A stretch of 15,297 nt of DNA from Chloroflexota bacterium (GTDB taxonomy: Bacteria > Chloroflexota > Dehalococcoidia > JACQGW01), in contig JACQGW010000402.1 of NCBI GenBank assembly GCA_016199325.1, positions 1-15,297 on the forward strand. The letters are read 5' to 3'. A model generated the notes under the pieces. The model did not search any database, was not told where the DNA came from, and saw nothing but the letters and a program-made list of their open reading frames with translations. Positions 6,964 through 15,062 of this stretch are shown piece by piece; the stretch's first letter is position 1, and every line of letters begins with the position of its first letter. Made by a program: the position numbers and the translations under genes.

Positions 6964-8178
6964 CTATCGGCGATCGCCGACCGCTACGTTGTCGGAGACG
7001 ACCCCGGCGCTCCGGTACAGATAGCGGGACGTGATCGGTTTCCCTTCACGGAACCGGCTCAGTCGAAAGATCGTGTTGTCCACCCACGAGCAGCGACCGG
7101 CGAGGATCATGTCGGCGATGATCTCGCCGATCACCGGCGTGTGCTTGAAGCCGTGGCCGCCGAGGCCGCAGGCCAGATAGAAGCCTGTCGGGCCTTCGGC
7201 GGGTTGATCGAGAATGAACTGCCCATCCGGCGTCACCGGGTAGATGCCCGACCAGCCGCCACGAAAGACGGCGTCGGCCATCGCCGGGAAGCGGTGGATC
7301 GCCAGCTCCGAGTAGCGTGCGACGGCTTCGGGGTCGGCGCTCTGGTTGTAGCCGTCGGGGTTGGCGGCCGTTCCCTCCTCTACGGCACTCGAGCTGGCGA
7401 GCGAGAGGCGCGGGCCCTCCGGCCGAAAGTAGGCCACCTGGATCGAGTCGTTGCAGATCGGGTGAAGGCCGATGAACTCGTGCGGGCGATGCAGCGTGAT
7501 GACCTGGTGGCGCTGGGGGTCGATCGGGATCTCGACGCCGACCATCCGGCCGATCCGGCCGGCCCAGGCGCCGGCGGCGTTGACGACGATGCGCGTCGAG
7601 ATGGTGCCCTTCGGCGTCTCGACGGCGGCGATGCGGCTGTGCTCGACGGCGATGCCGGTGACCGGCGTTTGCTGGAGGATGGTTGCCCCCAACTCCCTGG
7701 CTCGAGCGGCCAGCGCCATGGTCGTCCCCGCCGGATCGGCATAGCCGGCGTCGGGCTCGTAGGCGGCGGCGGCCACGTCTTCGACGAACATCTGCGGGCA
7801 GATGGTGCGAATGTCGTCGGGCGAGACGACGCTGGTGTTGATCCCGATGGACCGCTGGAGCTCGACGTTCTGATAGAGCGCCTCCACGTCGAGCTCCCCC
7901 ACGGGGAATAGATACCCGCACCTGGTGAAGCCGCACTCGCCGCCGATAATGTCCCGCCAGTGGTGGAACATCTGCAGCGCGCGGTACACCATCGTCGCCG
8001 TCGCCTCGTGCGAGTAGTGCTGGCGAACGATCCCGCTGGACTTGCCCGTCGAGCCGGACGCCAGCGCGCCCTTTTCCAGCAGCACGACACCCGTGACCCC
8101 GCGTCTGGCGAGGTGGTAGGCGGTGCTGGCGCCGGCGCAGCCACCGCCGATAATGACGACCTCAGCGGTTTGACCCAT
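6964..8178 (-). CDS. FAD-dependent amine oxidoreductase (sarcosine oxidase beta/DAO family)
   Basis: This 404-residue flavoprotein of the DAO family includes sarcosine oxidase beta, dimethylglycine dehydrogenase and glycine oxidase. The dinucleotide-binding motif VVIIGGGCAGASTAYHL lies at 7-23 (G11-x-G13-x-x-G16). SSGIVRQHYS (47-56) matches the region near the flavin in sarcosine oxidase beta. GGWSGIYPVTPDG (307-319) and GLGGHGFKHTPVIGE (338-352) are the C-terminal family signatures. Such enzymes oxidise secondary or tertiary amines, often removing an N-methyl group. No alpha, gamma or delta subunit genes of heterotetrameric sarcosine oxidase are nearby, so it may act alone or with an unlinked partner. 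It starts nine bases after the binding-protein stop, so the two are almost certainly co-transcribed. The exact substrate is unknown. Confidence 0.9.
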   Translation of the reverse strand: MGQTAEVVIIGGGCAGASTAYHLARRGVTGVVLLEKGALASGSTGKSSGIVRQHYSHEATATMVYRALQMFHHWRDIIGGECGFTRCGYLFPVGELDVEALYQNVELQRSIGINTSVVSPDDIRTICPQMFVEDVAAAAYEPDAGYADPAGTTMALAARARELGATILQQTPVTGIAVEHSRIAAVETPKGTISTRIVVNAAGAWAGRIGRMVGVEIPIDPQRHQVITLHRPHEFIGLHPICNDSIQVAYFRPEGPRLSLASSSAVEEGTAANPDGYNQSADPEAVARYSELAIHRFPAMADAVFRGGWSGIYPVTPDGQFILDQPAEGPTGFYLACGLGGHGFKHTPVIGEIIADMILAGRCSWVDNTIFRLSRFREGKPITSRYLYRSAGVVSDNVAVGDRR

Positions 8179-8187
8179 GCCGGCCCG

Positions 8188-9939
8188 TCACTTGATCCAG
8201 GCGGCGCTGAAGTCCGGAACCTGGAAGCTGGCCGTGATCCCCTGGAGCTCCTTGCGAAGCGCCCAGATGTACTGCATGTTGATCCCGCTGCCCAGATACG
8301 CTTTTTCCTGAATGATGCGGATGACGTCGCGGTAGAGCTCATGCCGCTTCTTCGGGTCCAGGGCCTGGCCGGCCTCGTCCATCAACCGGTCGATGTCCTT
8401 ATCGCAGAACTGTGACCAGTTGGCCGCGCCCTCGCAGACAACCCGCCGCTTCAACACGTCGGGGTCGACGACGACGTCGAAGGTGCCTCCCCAGAACGCA
8501 GCCTGGAAATCGCCGTTCTTGAGCGAGTCGATCCAGCCGACCCGCTCCTGGGCGACCAGCTTCGTCTTGATGCCGACCGCCGTCCACATCTGCTGGGCGA
8601 ACTCGCCGATGGTGTTGTCGGGCTCGCGGCCGATGATCTTGAGGTCAGTCGAGATGCCGTCGGGGAAGCCTGCCTCCTTGAGCAGCTCCTTCACTTTGGC
8701 GGGGTTGTAGTCGTTCTTCGTGATGCTCTCGTCGTAGCCCAGCGAGCCGGGCGCCCAGTGCGGATAGTAGTGGGGGATGCCGATGCCAAAGCCCAGCGCC
8801 TTAGCCATCCCGACGCGATCGATCGCCTGGACCGCCGCCTGGCGCAGGCGGACGTTGTCGAAGGGCGGCTTCTTGGTGTTGAAACCGACCCAGAAGTACC
8901 CCTGGCCGGCCCAGGGCATCTCCCAGACCGCCAGGTTCGGGTCGTTCTTGATCGTGGCGAAGTCTTTCGCCGGCACCCGATCTAGGATGTGCGCCGAGCC
9001 AGCCCGCATGTCCACCAGCGCCACCGCCGGGTCGGGCACGTACCGGAAGACCAGCCCGTCCAGATAGGGCAGCGCCTTGCCGTCGGCGCCCGTCACGTGG
9101 TAGTTCGGGTTGCGCTCCAGGATGACGCGGTCGTCGGTGATCCACTGCTTGAACTTGAACGGGCCAGTGCCGACCGGACTGCGAGCAAAGCCGTCGTCGC
9201 CCAGCTTCTCCAGCGCCACCTTCGAGGACATCTGGACCTTGGCACCGTTCTCAAAGGCCAGGCTGCGCAGGAAGGCCGGGTTGGGGGTCTTCAGCTTGAG
9301 CCGCAGCGTGCTCTTGTCGAGCGCTTCCGCCGACGCCAGCACCGTGAGCTGCGTCTTGAGCTGCGACTTCGCGTGGTCACGGGCGCGCAGCAGGTTCCAC
9401 TTCGCCACCTCGGCGTCGAAGTCGCTGCCGTCGTGGAAGGTGACGCCCTTCTTCAGCTTGAAGACGATCGTCGTCGGATCGGGCTGCTCCCAGGATTCCG
9501 CCAGATCGCCCACCACCTTGTGCTCCCAGGTCTTCGGGTCGACCAGCTCGAGGTTCACCAGGCTATTGGAGATGGCCATGTGGGCTGGGAGGCGCGCCAC
9601 GGTCGTCATGATCGGGTCGAGCGAGGGGTACGTCCAGGCGGTCGCCTGCACCAGCGTGCCGCCACGCTTGATGGCGACGGCCGGCTTCGTCGGAGCCGCC
9701 GTTGCAGCGGCGGCCGCCGGGACCGTCGCGGTCGGCTTGGCGGGCTGGGCGGCCGTCGGGGCGGGCGCGGCTGCCGCCGCCGTCGGGGCGGCGGCTTTCG
9801 GCGCCGCCGTGGGCGCCGCTGCGGGACTCGGCGCCGCCGTCGCACAGGCCGCCAGAAGCGGAACCACGGCCGCTCCCGTCAGCGTGAGGAAGTCTCGGCG
9901 GCTCACCCGGCGCTTGGACGCGATCTTCTCTGCTTCCAT
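8188..9939 (-). CDS. Peptide/small-solute ABC importer binding lipoprotein (SBP family 5)
   Basis: This 583-residue extracellular solute-binding protein belongs to the DppA/OppA family. ATG 9939 is chosen because AGGAGG lies about seven bases upstream and the protein then opens with a twin-arginine signal (S14-RRDFL) followed by the lipobox LLAAC (Cys32). It is therefore probably exported folded and lipid-anchored on the outer face of the membrane. Residues 33 to about 92 are an Ala/Pro/Thr-rich spacer. The mature domain shows SBP_bac_5 features: GGTLVQA, FKLKKGVTFHDG, PVGTGPFKFKQW and ERNPNY. It binds the ligand for the DppB/DppC-like permeases encoded upstream in the same direction, with a dipeptidase gene between them. 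The ligand could be a peptide, amine or other small solute. Confidence 0.93.
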   Translation of the reverse strand: MEAEKIASKRRVSRRDFLTLTGAAVVPLLAACATAAPSPAAAPTAAPKAAAPTAAAAAPAPTAAQPAKPTATVPAAAAATAAPTKPAVAIKRGGTLVQATAWTYPSLDPIMTTVARLPAHMAISNSLVNLELVDPKTWEHKVVGDLAESWEQPDPTTIVFKLKKGVTFHDGSDFDAEVAKWNLLRARDHAKSQLKTQLTVLASAEALDKSTLRLKLKTPNPAFLRSLAFENGAKVQMSSKVALEKLGDDGFARSPVGTGPFKFKQWITDDRVILERNPNYHVTGADGKALPYLDGLVFRYVPDPAVALVDMRAGSAHILDRVPAKDFATIKNDPNLAVWEMPWAGQGYFWVGFNTKKPPFDNVRLRQAAVQAIDRVGMAKALGFGIGIPHYYPHWAPGSLGYDESITKNDYNPAKVKELLKEAGFPDGISTDLKIIGREPDNTIGEFAQQMWTAVGIKTKLVAQERVGWIDSLKNGDFQAAFWGGTFDVVVDPDVLKRRVVCEGAANWSQFCDKDIDRLMDEAGQALDPKKRHELYRDVIRIIQEKAYLGSGINMQYIWALRKELQGITASFQVPDFSAAWIK

Positions 9940-10015
9940 CTCTCTTCCTCCTTTTTCTCTGATCATGGATTCGATGGTGCCAGGGGCGCTCCATGCTCGA
10001 CCGGTCTGGGATCGC

Positions 10016-11044
10016 TCACGCGTGCCAGACCTGCCGCAGCAGCCGAAGCCAGTTCTCGCCGAGGATCCGCCGGACATCCTCTTCGGTGTACCCGCGCGCC
10101 AGCAGCCCTTCGGTGACCTCGGCCAGCCGCGAGCTGTCCGGCAGGGCGTACGGCATCGGCCAGACTGCCCGGCCGATCGGTCTGCGATCCGCCTGCGCCT
10201 GCGTGCCGCCCCACGCAGGCGTATGCGAGAAGTTCGGTCCGTGGCCGTCGGTGTAGTCCATGCCGATGCCGACGTGGTCAGCGCCGACGAGATTCACGAC
10301 GTAGTCGACCTGGCGAAGATAGTGATCGAGCGTCGGGACGACGCCGGCACTGAAATCGCAGACGTAGTTGGGGACCGCCGTGATCCCGACGACGCCGCCC
10401 CGCGCGGCCAGGGCACGCAACACCTCGTCGGACTTGTTCCGAGGATTGTCGACCACCGGCCGGGCGCAGGCGTGGGTAAAGGCAGCCGGCGTCTCTGAGG
10501 TCGCGATGGTGTCGAGGCTGGTGCGCTCGCCGACGTGCGACAGGTCGATCAGGATGCCTGTCCGATTCAGCTCGCGGACAACGGCCCGGCCAAAAACCGT
10601 CAGGCCGCCGTTGCGCGGCTCCAGGCAGCCGTCGCCGACGGCATTGGCCGTCATATACGTCAGTTGGATGATCCGCACGCCCAGGCTGTGGAGCACCTTC
10701 ACCAGGCGGAGGTCGCCCTCGACGGCGACGGCGTTTTGCAGGCCATAGATGAGGCCGACTCTGCCGGTCGCTTTTGCCGCCGCGACGTCGTGCAGCGATC
10801 GGACGGGCATGACCAGGTTGCCGTGGCGCTCGACGAGGAGGTCGAAATCCCGAATGCCTTCGACGGTCTGGCGGAAGTCTCGACCGGGCATCACGACGGT
10901 GGCGTTTGCCGCCGTGATGCCGCCCTGCTGCATCTTGCGGAAATGCGCCTCGTCGAAGCGGCTGACGTCGAGCGCGTCGATCACGATCGAACGAGCATGG
11001 AGCTCGCCGGCGCGTTCCCGAAGGGAGGACGATGCTATCGACAT
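10016..11044 (-). CDS. M19-like membrane dipeptidase paralogue 1
   Basis: This 342-residue protein belongs to the peptidase M19 (renal dipeptidase) family, zinc enzymes that cleave dipeptides and some related amides. Family landmarks are E109 (VEGD), GVRIIQLTY (122-130), D167-L-S-H170, T190-H191, NPRNKSDE and HVGIGMD263. The N-terminal metal motif, normally D-G-H-N-D, reads D23-A-L-D26, so the usual His and its Asp partner are missing, which puts the two-zinc mechanism in doubt. ATG 11044 follows GGAG at eight bases and lies 20 bases after the DppC-like stop, implying co-transcription. No signal peptide is seen, so it is probably cytoplasmic, processing what the importer brings in. By eye it is about 70% identical to the second copy at 13977-15014. 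Confidence 0.88.
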   Translation of the reverse strand: MSIASSSLRERAGELHARSIVIDALDVSRFDEAHFRKMQQGGITAANATVVMPGRDFRQTVEGIRDFDLLVERHGNLVMPVRSLHDVAAAKATGRVGLIYGLQNAVAVEGDLRLVKVLHSLGVRIIQLTYMTANAVGDGCLEPRNGGLTVFGRAVVRELNRTGILIDLSHVGERTSLDTIATSETPAAFTHACARPVVDNPRNKSDEVLRALAARGGVVGITAVPNYVCDFSAGVVPTLDHYLRQVDYVVNLVGADHVGIGMDYTDGHGPNFSHTPAWGGTQAQADRRPIGRAVWPMPYALPDSSRLAEVTEGLLARGYTEEDVRRILGENWLRLLRQVWHA

Positions 11045-11064
11045 CCAGTGCTCCAGTTTCAGAG

Positions 11065-11973
11065 TCAGCTCTCGCCGCGCTGCCAGAGGCGCGGGTCGAG
11101 GGCACGGCGCAAGCCGTCTCCGACGAGGTTGAAGGCCAGCACGGTCACGAAAATGGCGGCCCCCGGCGCGAACGATAGCCAGGGCGCCTGCTCCATGTAC
11201 TGGTAGCCCGTCTTGAGCATCGACCCCCAGCTCGCGTTCGGTGGCTCCACGCCGAGCCCCAGGAAGCTCAGCGAGGCTTCGACGATGATCGCCATAGCTA
11301 CCATTAGCGACGCCTGGACGACGACGGGCGCCGTCACGTTGGGCCAGATGTGGCGGAGCATAATCCGCCAGGGCCGGGCGCCGAGCACCCGGGCCGCCGT
11401 GACGAACTCCCGCTCGCGGACCGAAAGGGTCTGCCCGCGGACGAGACGGGCGAAGGTCGGCGTAAAGACGATACCGATGGCGATCATGGCGTTCGTCAGG
11501 CCCGGGCCGAGACTGGCGGCAATCGCCAGCGCCAGCACGAGCGCGGGAAAGGACCAGAGCGTATCGATCAGGCGCATCAGGATGTCGTCGACCAGGCCGC
11601 CGTAGTAGCCGGCGATCAGCCCGATGAACACGCCGAGGAACAGGCTGATCCCCACCGAGACGACGCCGGCCTGCAGAGAGACGCGCGCGCCGTGGATGAC
11701 CCGACTCAGGACGTCGCGCCCCAACTGGTCGCCGCCCAGCGGGTGGCCGAGGCTGGGCGCGGCGAGGATCTCGGTCGTCCCCACCTGATTCGGGTTGTAC
11801 GGGGCGGCGACATCGGCGGCGAGCGCGACAAAGCACACCACGGCCAGGACCACCAGGCCGAAACCCGCTCCCCGCGTCTGGACAACCCGACCGACGAAGG
11901 CAGCGGCCCCGGCCCGGCCCGGCCGGACCGCCTCGATCAGGCCAGCCGTCTGTCGCACAGACTGGGCGAACAA
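11065..11973 (-). CDS. ABC importer permease, DppC-like
   Basis: This 302-residue inner-membrane permease belongs to the Dpp/Opp class. A first hydrophobic segment lies at about 36-57 and is followed by a short external region (GHPLGGDQLGRDVLSRV, 76-92) typical of DppC/OppC. Further membrane spans follow, with the cytoplasmic EAA loop (E189-F-V-T-A-A through G198 to about 212) that docks on the ATPase. The family-typical SFLGLGVEPPNASWG follows. The start is a TTG at 11973, supported by GGAGG six bases upstream; no ATG gives a comparable fit. It pairs with the DppB-like permease encoded upstream, from which it is separated by the ACGTCAT heptad array. No ATPase gene (DppD/DppF) occurs in the window. 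Confidence 0.93.
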   Translation of the reverse strand: MFAQSVRQTAGLIEAVRPGRAGAAAFVGRVVQTRGAGFGLVVLAVVCFVALAADVAAPYNPNQVGTTEILAAPSLGHPLGGDQLGRDVLSRVIHGARVSLQAGVVSVGISLFLGVFIGLIAGYYGGLVDDILMRLIDTLWSFPALVLALAIAASLGPGLTNAMIAIGIVFTPTFARLVRGQTLSVREREFVTAARVLGARPWRIMLRHIWPNVTAPVVVQASLMVAMAIIVEASLSFLGLGVEPPNASWGSMLKTGYQYMEQAPWLSFAPGAAIFVTVLAFNLVGDGLRRALDPRLWQRGES

Positions 11974-11985
11974 CGGACGCCTCCT

Positions 11986-12134
11986 ACGTCATTACGTCAT
12001 ACGTCATTACGTCATACGTCATACGTCATGCATCACTCGTCACGCGCCACCCGTCGCATCCGTCACCCATCACTCGTCATCGGTCACGCATGACGCATGA
12101 CGCATGACGCATGACGCATGACGTGTGACCCATC
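11986..12134. repeat. ACGTCAT/ACGCATG heptad array behind the DppB-like gene
   Basis: Six acgtcat units (11986-12029, two single T insertions) lead into heptads that run without interruption from 12009 to 12134: variants such as gcatcac, tcgtcac, gcgccac and atcggtc, then acgcatg five times (12086-12120), acgtgtg and acccatc. The acgtcat block and the acgcatg block are reverse-complementary with one mismatch per unit, so the region can fold. It ends two bases before the DppB-like stop codon complement and reaches the TTG-start leader of the DppC-like gene. Confidence 0.95.
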
Positions 12135-12136
12135 GC

Positions 12137-13087
12137 TCACGTGTACCTGATTCGTGGATCGAGGACGGCGTAGACGACATCGGTGAGAAGATTGGCCAGC
12201 AGCACCGCCAGGGCCAGGATGAGCACGACCCCCTGGAGCATCGGGAAGTCGCGGAACAGCACGGAGTCGGCGGCGAGCCGCCCGAGGCCCGGCAGCGCAA
12301 ACACGGTCTCGACGATGACGGCGCCGCCGAACAGCCGTCCCATCTGGAGGCCGACGACGGTGACGACCGGAATCAGCGCGTTCTGGAGCGCGTGCCGGTT
12401 GACGACGGTCCGCTCCGGCAGTCCCTTGGCCCGGGCGACCGTCACGTACTCCTGCTGGAGGACCTCGATCAAGGCCGAGCGCGTCTGGCGCATGACCACC
12501 GCCGCGATGGCCGTTCCCAGCGCCAGCGACGGGAGTATCATGGATTGCATGCTCCGCCAGAGGTCCTCGGCCGGCGGCACGTAGCCGGAGGGCGGCAGCA
12601 CCCTGAGCCACAGGGCGAAGACGTAGATGAGCAGCATGCCGAGCCAGAAGTTGGGGATGGCGACGCCGCTCATCGCCAGGAGGGTGCCGGCCAGGTCGGC
12701 CCGCGAGTTGGGCCGCACGGCGGAGATGATCCCCGCCGGTACGCCAATGAGCAGCGCCACCACCAGCGCCATCGCCGTCAAGTGTACGGTCACCGGCAAT
12801 CGAGCCAGGAGCCCGGTCAGCGCCGGCTCGCGTGTTCGGACCGAGCGGCCGAGGTCGCCGCGCAGCGCCCGGCTCAGCCATTTGGCGTACTGGACCGGGA
12901 CCGGCTGGTCCAGGCCGAGCTCCTGCCGGATGGCCTCGTAGGCCACCTTGTCACGGACATTCCCCTCGCCGAGATACGCCAGCGCGGGATCGCCGGGCAG
13001 GAGGAGAGTAATCGCGAACGTGACCACGGTGACCAGGAAGATCACCGGGGCGAAAAAGAGCAATCGGCGGATGAGGTATCGCTTCAC
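12137..13087 (-). CDS. ABC importer permease, DppB-like
   Basis: This 316-residue inner-membrane permease of the Dpp/Opp class would form the translocation pore with the DppC-like protein. It opens with KRYLIRRLLFFAPVIFLV, the standard first membrane segment of DppB. The features GDPA (32-35), ELGLDQP (56-62) and GDLGRS (77-82) are family-typical. The EAA loop lies at about 213-240 (EYVTVARAKG onward). GTG 13087 is used because the homology begins there; the longer frame upstream runs back through the regulator gene and adds no family sequence. The ribosome-binding site is weak. It starts 25 bases after the GntR stop, suggesting a shared transcript with its regulator. Confidence 0.92.
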   Translation of the reverse strand: MKRYLIRRLLFFAPVIFLVTVVTFAITLLLPGDPALAYLGEGNVRDKVAYEAIRQELGLDQPVPVQYAKWLSRALRGDLGRSVRTREPALTGLLARLPVTVHLTAMALVVALLIGVPAGIISAVRPNSRADLAGTLLAMSGVAIPNFWLGMLLIYVFALWLRVLPPSGYVPPAEDLWRSMQSMILPSLALGTAIAAVVMRQTRSALIEVLQQEYVTVARAKGLPERTVVNRHALQNALIPVVTVVGLQMGRLFGGAVIVETVFALPGLGRLAADSVLFRDFPMLQGVVLILALAVLLANLLTDVVYAVLDPRIRYT

Positions 13088-13112
13088 GGCCGTGCTACCG
13101 CAACCGGGCTGG

Positions 13113-13790
13113 TCATGGCTGTTCGCCTCCGCCAAACTGGGCGCGGGCCACGGCGCGCGCCCATGCATAGCGATAATGCTGGGCGATGTGGTCATGGGCT
13201 CCGGGCCTATCGCCGGCGACCAGCGCCTTCCAGATGGCCGCGTGCTCCTCCCAACTGGGCGGCATGTCCGCGACGCGCATGGGGACGAAGGCGGGCTTGA
13301 TCCGGTACTGCGCCGCCAGCTCGCCATAGAAGCCGATGAGTCGCGAGTTGTCGCTCAGGCGCGCGACGAGCGCGTGAAACCGCAGGTCAACGCGCTGATA
13401 CTCGATCACATTGCCGTCGGCGACCAGCTTACGCATGTGCTCCATCACCTTGCCAATGTCGTCGAGGACCGACCGGTCGAAGCGGCCCGGAGCCAGTCGG
13501 ACGGCGACGAGCTCGAGCTGCGCGCGCAACTGAAAGATCTCCTCGAAATCCTTGGCAGACATCGACGCGACCACCGCGCCGCGCCGGGGCGTGATGACGA
13601 CGAGACGCTGCTCGTGCAGTTGTCGCAACGCCTCTTTGATCGGCGTCGGACTCGTGCCGAGCATCTTCGACAGCTTGGCGATGTACAGGCGCGCCCCCGG
13701 CCGGAAATCCTCGTCGCCGCTCAGAATGCGCTCGGTCACCGTCGTCGCGATGTGGTGGACCAGGGTGGGCGGCGATTCGACAGCTTGCAT
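13113..13790 (-). CDS. GntR-family regulator, FCD (FadR-type) subfamily
   Basis: This 225-residue transcription factor has an N-terminal winged helix-turn-helix at about 10-75 (AKLSKMLGTSPTPIKEALRQL, then RLVVITPRRGAVV), and the rest is an all-helical FCD ligand-binding domain. The usual metal-binding residues can be matched to D135, H139, H183 and H205, so it probably senses a small carboxylate or amino-acid-like ligand through a bound metal. ATG 13790 is preferred to TTG 13817 because GAGG lies just upstream and the homology begins soon after it. It sits between dipeptidase 2 and the permeases and is likely the local regulator of the import and degradation genes. The operator is unknown; see the AT-rich palindrome at 15032-15047. 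Confidence 0.9.
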   Translation of the reverse strand: MQAVESPPTLVHHIATTVTERILSGDEDFRPGARLYIAKLSKMLGTSPTPIKEALRQLHEQRLVVITPRRGAVVASMSAKDFEEIFQLRAQLELVAVRLAPGRFDRSVLDDIGKVMEHMRKLVADGNVIEYQRVDLRFHALVARLSDNSRLIGFYGELAAQYRIKPAFVPMRVADMPPSWEEHAAIWKALVAGDRPGAHDHIAQHYRYAWARAVARAQFGGGEQP

Positions 13791-13862
13791 ACGGCCTCGT
13801 GACCCCTCAGACGACAAGTCGTGGTCGCAGTGGAACGGTCAATCGGAACACCCAAAAGAACT

Positions 13863-13960
13863 AACCGCAGAGGCACAGAGGACGCAGAGACGACGCAAAG
13901 AAACGATGAACAGCGCTGTTTCTCTGCGATCTTCTCTGCGTTCTCCGCGCCTTTGCGGTT
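13863..13960. repeat. GCAGAGG-type inverted repeat behind dipeptidase 2
   Basis: Left arm 13863-13890 (aaccgcagaggcacagagga...) and right arm 13933-13960 are inverted with 24 of 28 positions pairing. The loop between them also holds tttctctgcg-type pieces that match the arms. It lies 16 bases downstream of the dipeptidase 2 stop and upstream of the GntR gene, so it could form a stem at the end of that gene's transcript. Similar purine-rich gcagagg elements recur in intergenic regions of many environmental genomes (from memory, not checked). Confidence 0.85.
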
Positions 13961-13976
13961 TCGTTCCGTACTCCAA

Positions 13977-15014
13977 TCACGGCGTCCAGGTCTCTTGGAA
14001 CAGCCGAACCCAGTTTGCTCCCAGGATCTTCTGCACATCGGCCTCGGTATAGCCCCGTGCCAGCAGGCCCTCGGTGACCAGCGCGAACTGCGAGCTATCC
14101 GGGATGGCGTACGGCTGGGGCCAGACGTCCCGGTTCACAGACGTCGTATCGGCTGCCGGCAGGACGCCGCCCCACGTGGGCGTGTAGACGAAGTCGGGAC
14201 TGAGGCCCTCGGTATAGTCCATGCCGATGCCCACGTGGTCGATACCCACGAGGTTGGCGATGTAGTCGATCTGTCGGAGATACTGCTCGATCGTCGGCGG
14301 CACTTTGTGCGTGAAGTCGCAGACGAAGTGGCAAACCGACGTCAGGCCGATGACGCCGCCGCGGGCGGCCACGGCGCGGATCACCTCGTCGGACTTGTTG
14401 CGGGGGTGGTCGACCAGTGTCCTCGCGCAACAGTGGGTGATGGCGACCGGCAGCGCCGAGGCGTCGACGGCGTCCAGGCTGGTCCGTTCGCCGACGTGCG
14501 AGAGGTCGACGAGGATGCCGGTTCGGTTCATCTCGCGCACGACCGCCCGTCCGAACACCGTCAGACCGCCGTTGCGCGGCTCCAGACAGCCGTCCCCGAC
14601 AAAGTTGGCCGTGTTGTACGTGATCTGGATGACGCGCACGCCCAGACTGTGAAAGACCGTGATCAGGCGGAGATCGCCTTCGATGGGGAGGGCGTTTTGA
14701 AAGTCGTAGATGAGGCCGACCTTGCCGGTCGCCTTGGCCGTCGCAATGTCTGCGACCGAGCGGATGGGCATGACGAGGTCGGCGTGCCGCTCGACGAGCA
14801 GATCGAACTCCCGAACCCCTTCAACCGCCTGGCGGAAGTGCAGGCTGGGCATGATCACGGTCACGATGGCCGCCGTGATACCCCCCTGTTGCATCTTGCG
14901 GAAATGGGACTCGCCGAAGCGACTCACGTCGAGGGCGTCGATCACCACCGATCGGCGATGAAGCTGCGTGGTGCGTTCGCTCAGCTCGGGGAGCACGGTC
15001 GACACTCCAGCCAC
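13977..15014 (-). CDS. M19-like membrane dipeptidase paralogue 2
   Basis: This 345-residue M19 family protein is a close paralogue of the protein at 10016-11044. It shares the same landmarks: E112 (IEGD), D170-L-S-H173, T193-H194, HPRNKSDE and HVGIGMD266. It also has the same altered N-terminal motif D26-A-L-D29 in place of D-G-H-N-D. The shared change means the loss predates the duplication. GTG 15014 gives the longest frame; GTG 15005 is an alternative with AGAGGG about eight bases upstream. A strong promoter lies at 15063-15091, making this the probable first gene of the minus-strand series. No signal peptide is visible, so a cytoplasmic role in cleaving imported dipeptide-like substrates is inferred. 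Confidence 0.87.
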   Translation of the reverse strand: MAGVSTVLPELSERTTQLHRRSVVIDALDVSRFGESHFRKMQQGGITAAIVTVIMPSLHFRQAVEGVREFDLLVERHADLVMPIRSVADIATAKATGKVGLIYDFQNALPIEGDLRLITVFHSLGVRVIQITYNTANFVGDGCLEPRNGGLTVFGRAVVREMNRTGILVDLSHVGERTSLDAVDASALPVAITHCCARTLVDHPRNKSDEVIRAVAARGGVIGLTSVCHFVCDFTHKVPPTIEQYLRQIDYIANLVGIDHVGIGMDYTEGLSPDFVYTPTWGGVLPAADTTSVNRDVWPQPYAIPDSSQFALVTEGLLARGYTEADVQKILGANWVRLFQETWTP

Positions 15015-15031
15015 CCTCTGACAGCTCGATC

Positions 15032-15047
15032 ATTTTTACGAAAAAAT
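15032..15047. promoter_or_regulatory. AT-rich palindrome, candidate operator
   Basis: ATTTTT-ACGA-AAAAAT forms a perfect six-base inverted repeat with a four-base centre. It lies between the -10 element and the start of dipeptidase 2. It stands out strongly in GC-rich surroundings and is well placed for repressor binding, possibly by the linked GntR protein. No sequence match to a known GntR operator is claimed. Confidence 0.35.
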
Positions 15048-15062
15048 CTACCGGTGTGGCGC

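Noticed and set aside
11986..12134. CRISPR array
   Set aside because: The units are seven bases with no unique spacers, there are no cas genes, and the units themselves drift in sequence.
12125..13300. 391-residue plus-strand open frame
   Set aside because: It is antisense to the DppB-like permease, which has clear membrane segments and an EAA loop.
13815..13842. Promoter for the GntR gene from TTGACC at 13842-13837
   Set aside because: At 17 bases spacing the -10 position reads ACTTGT, which does not resemble TATAAT, so support is too weak.
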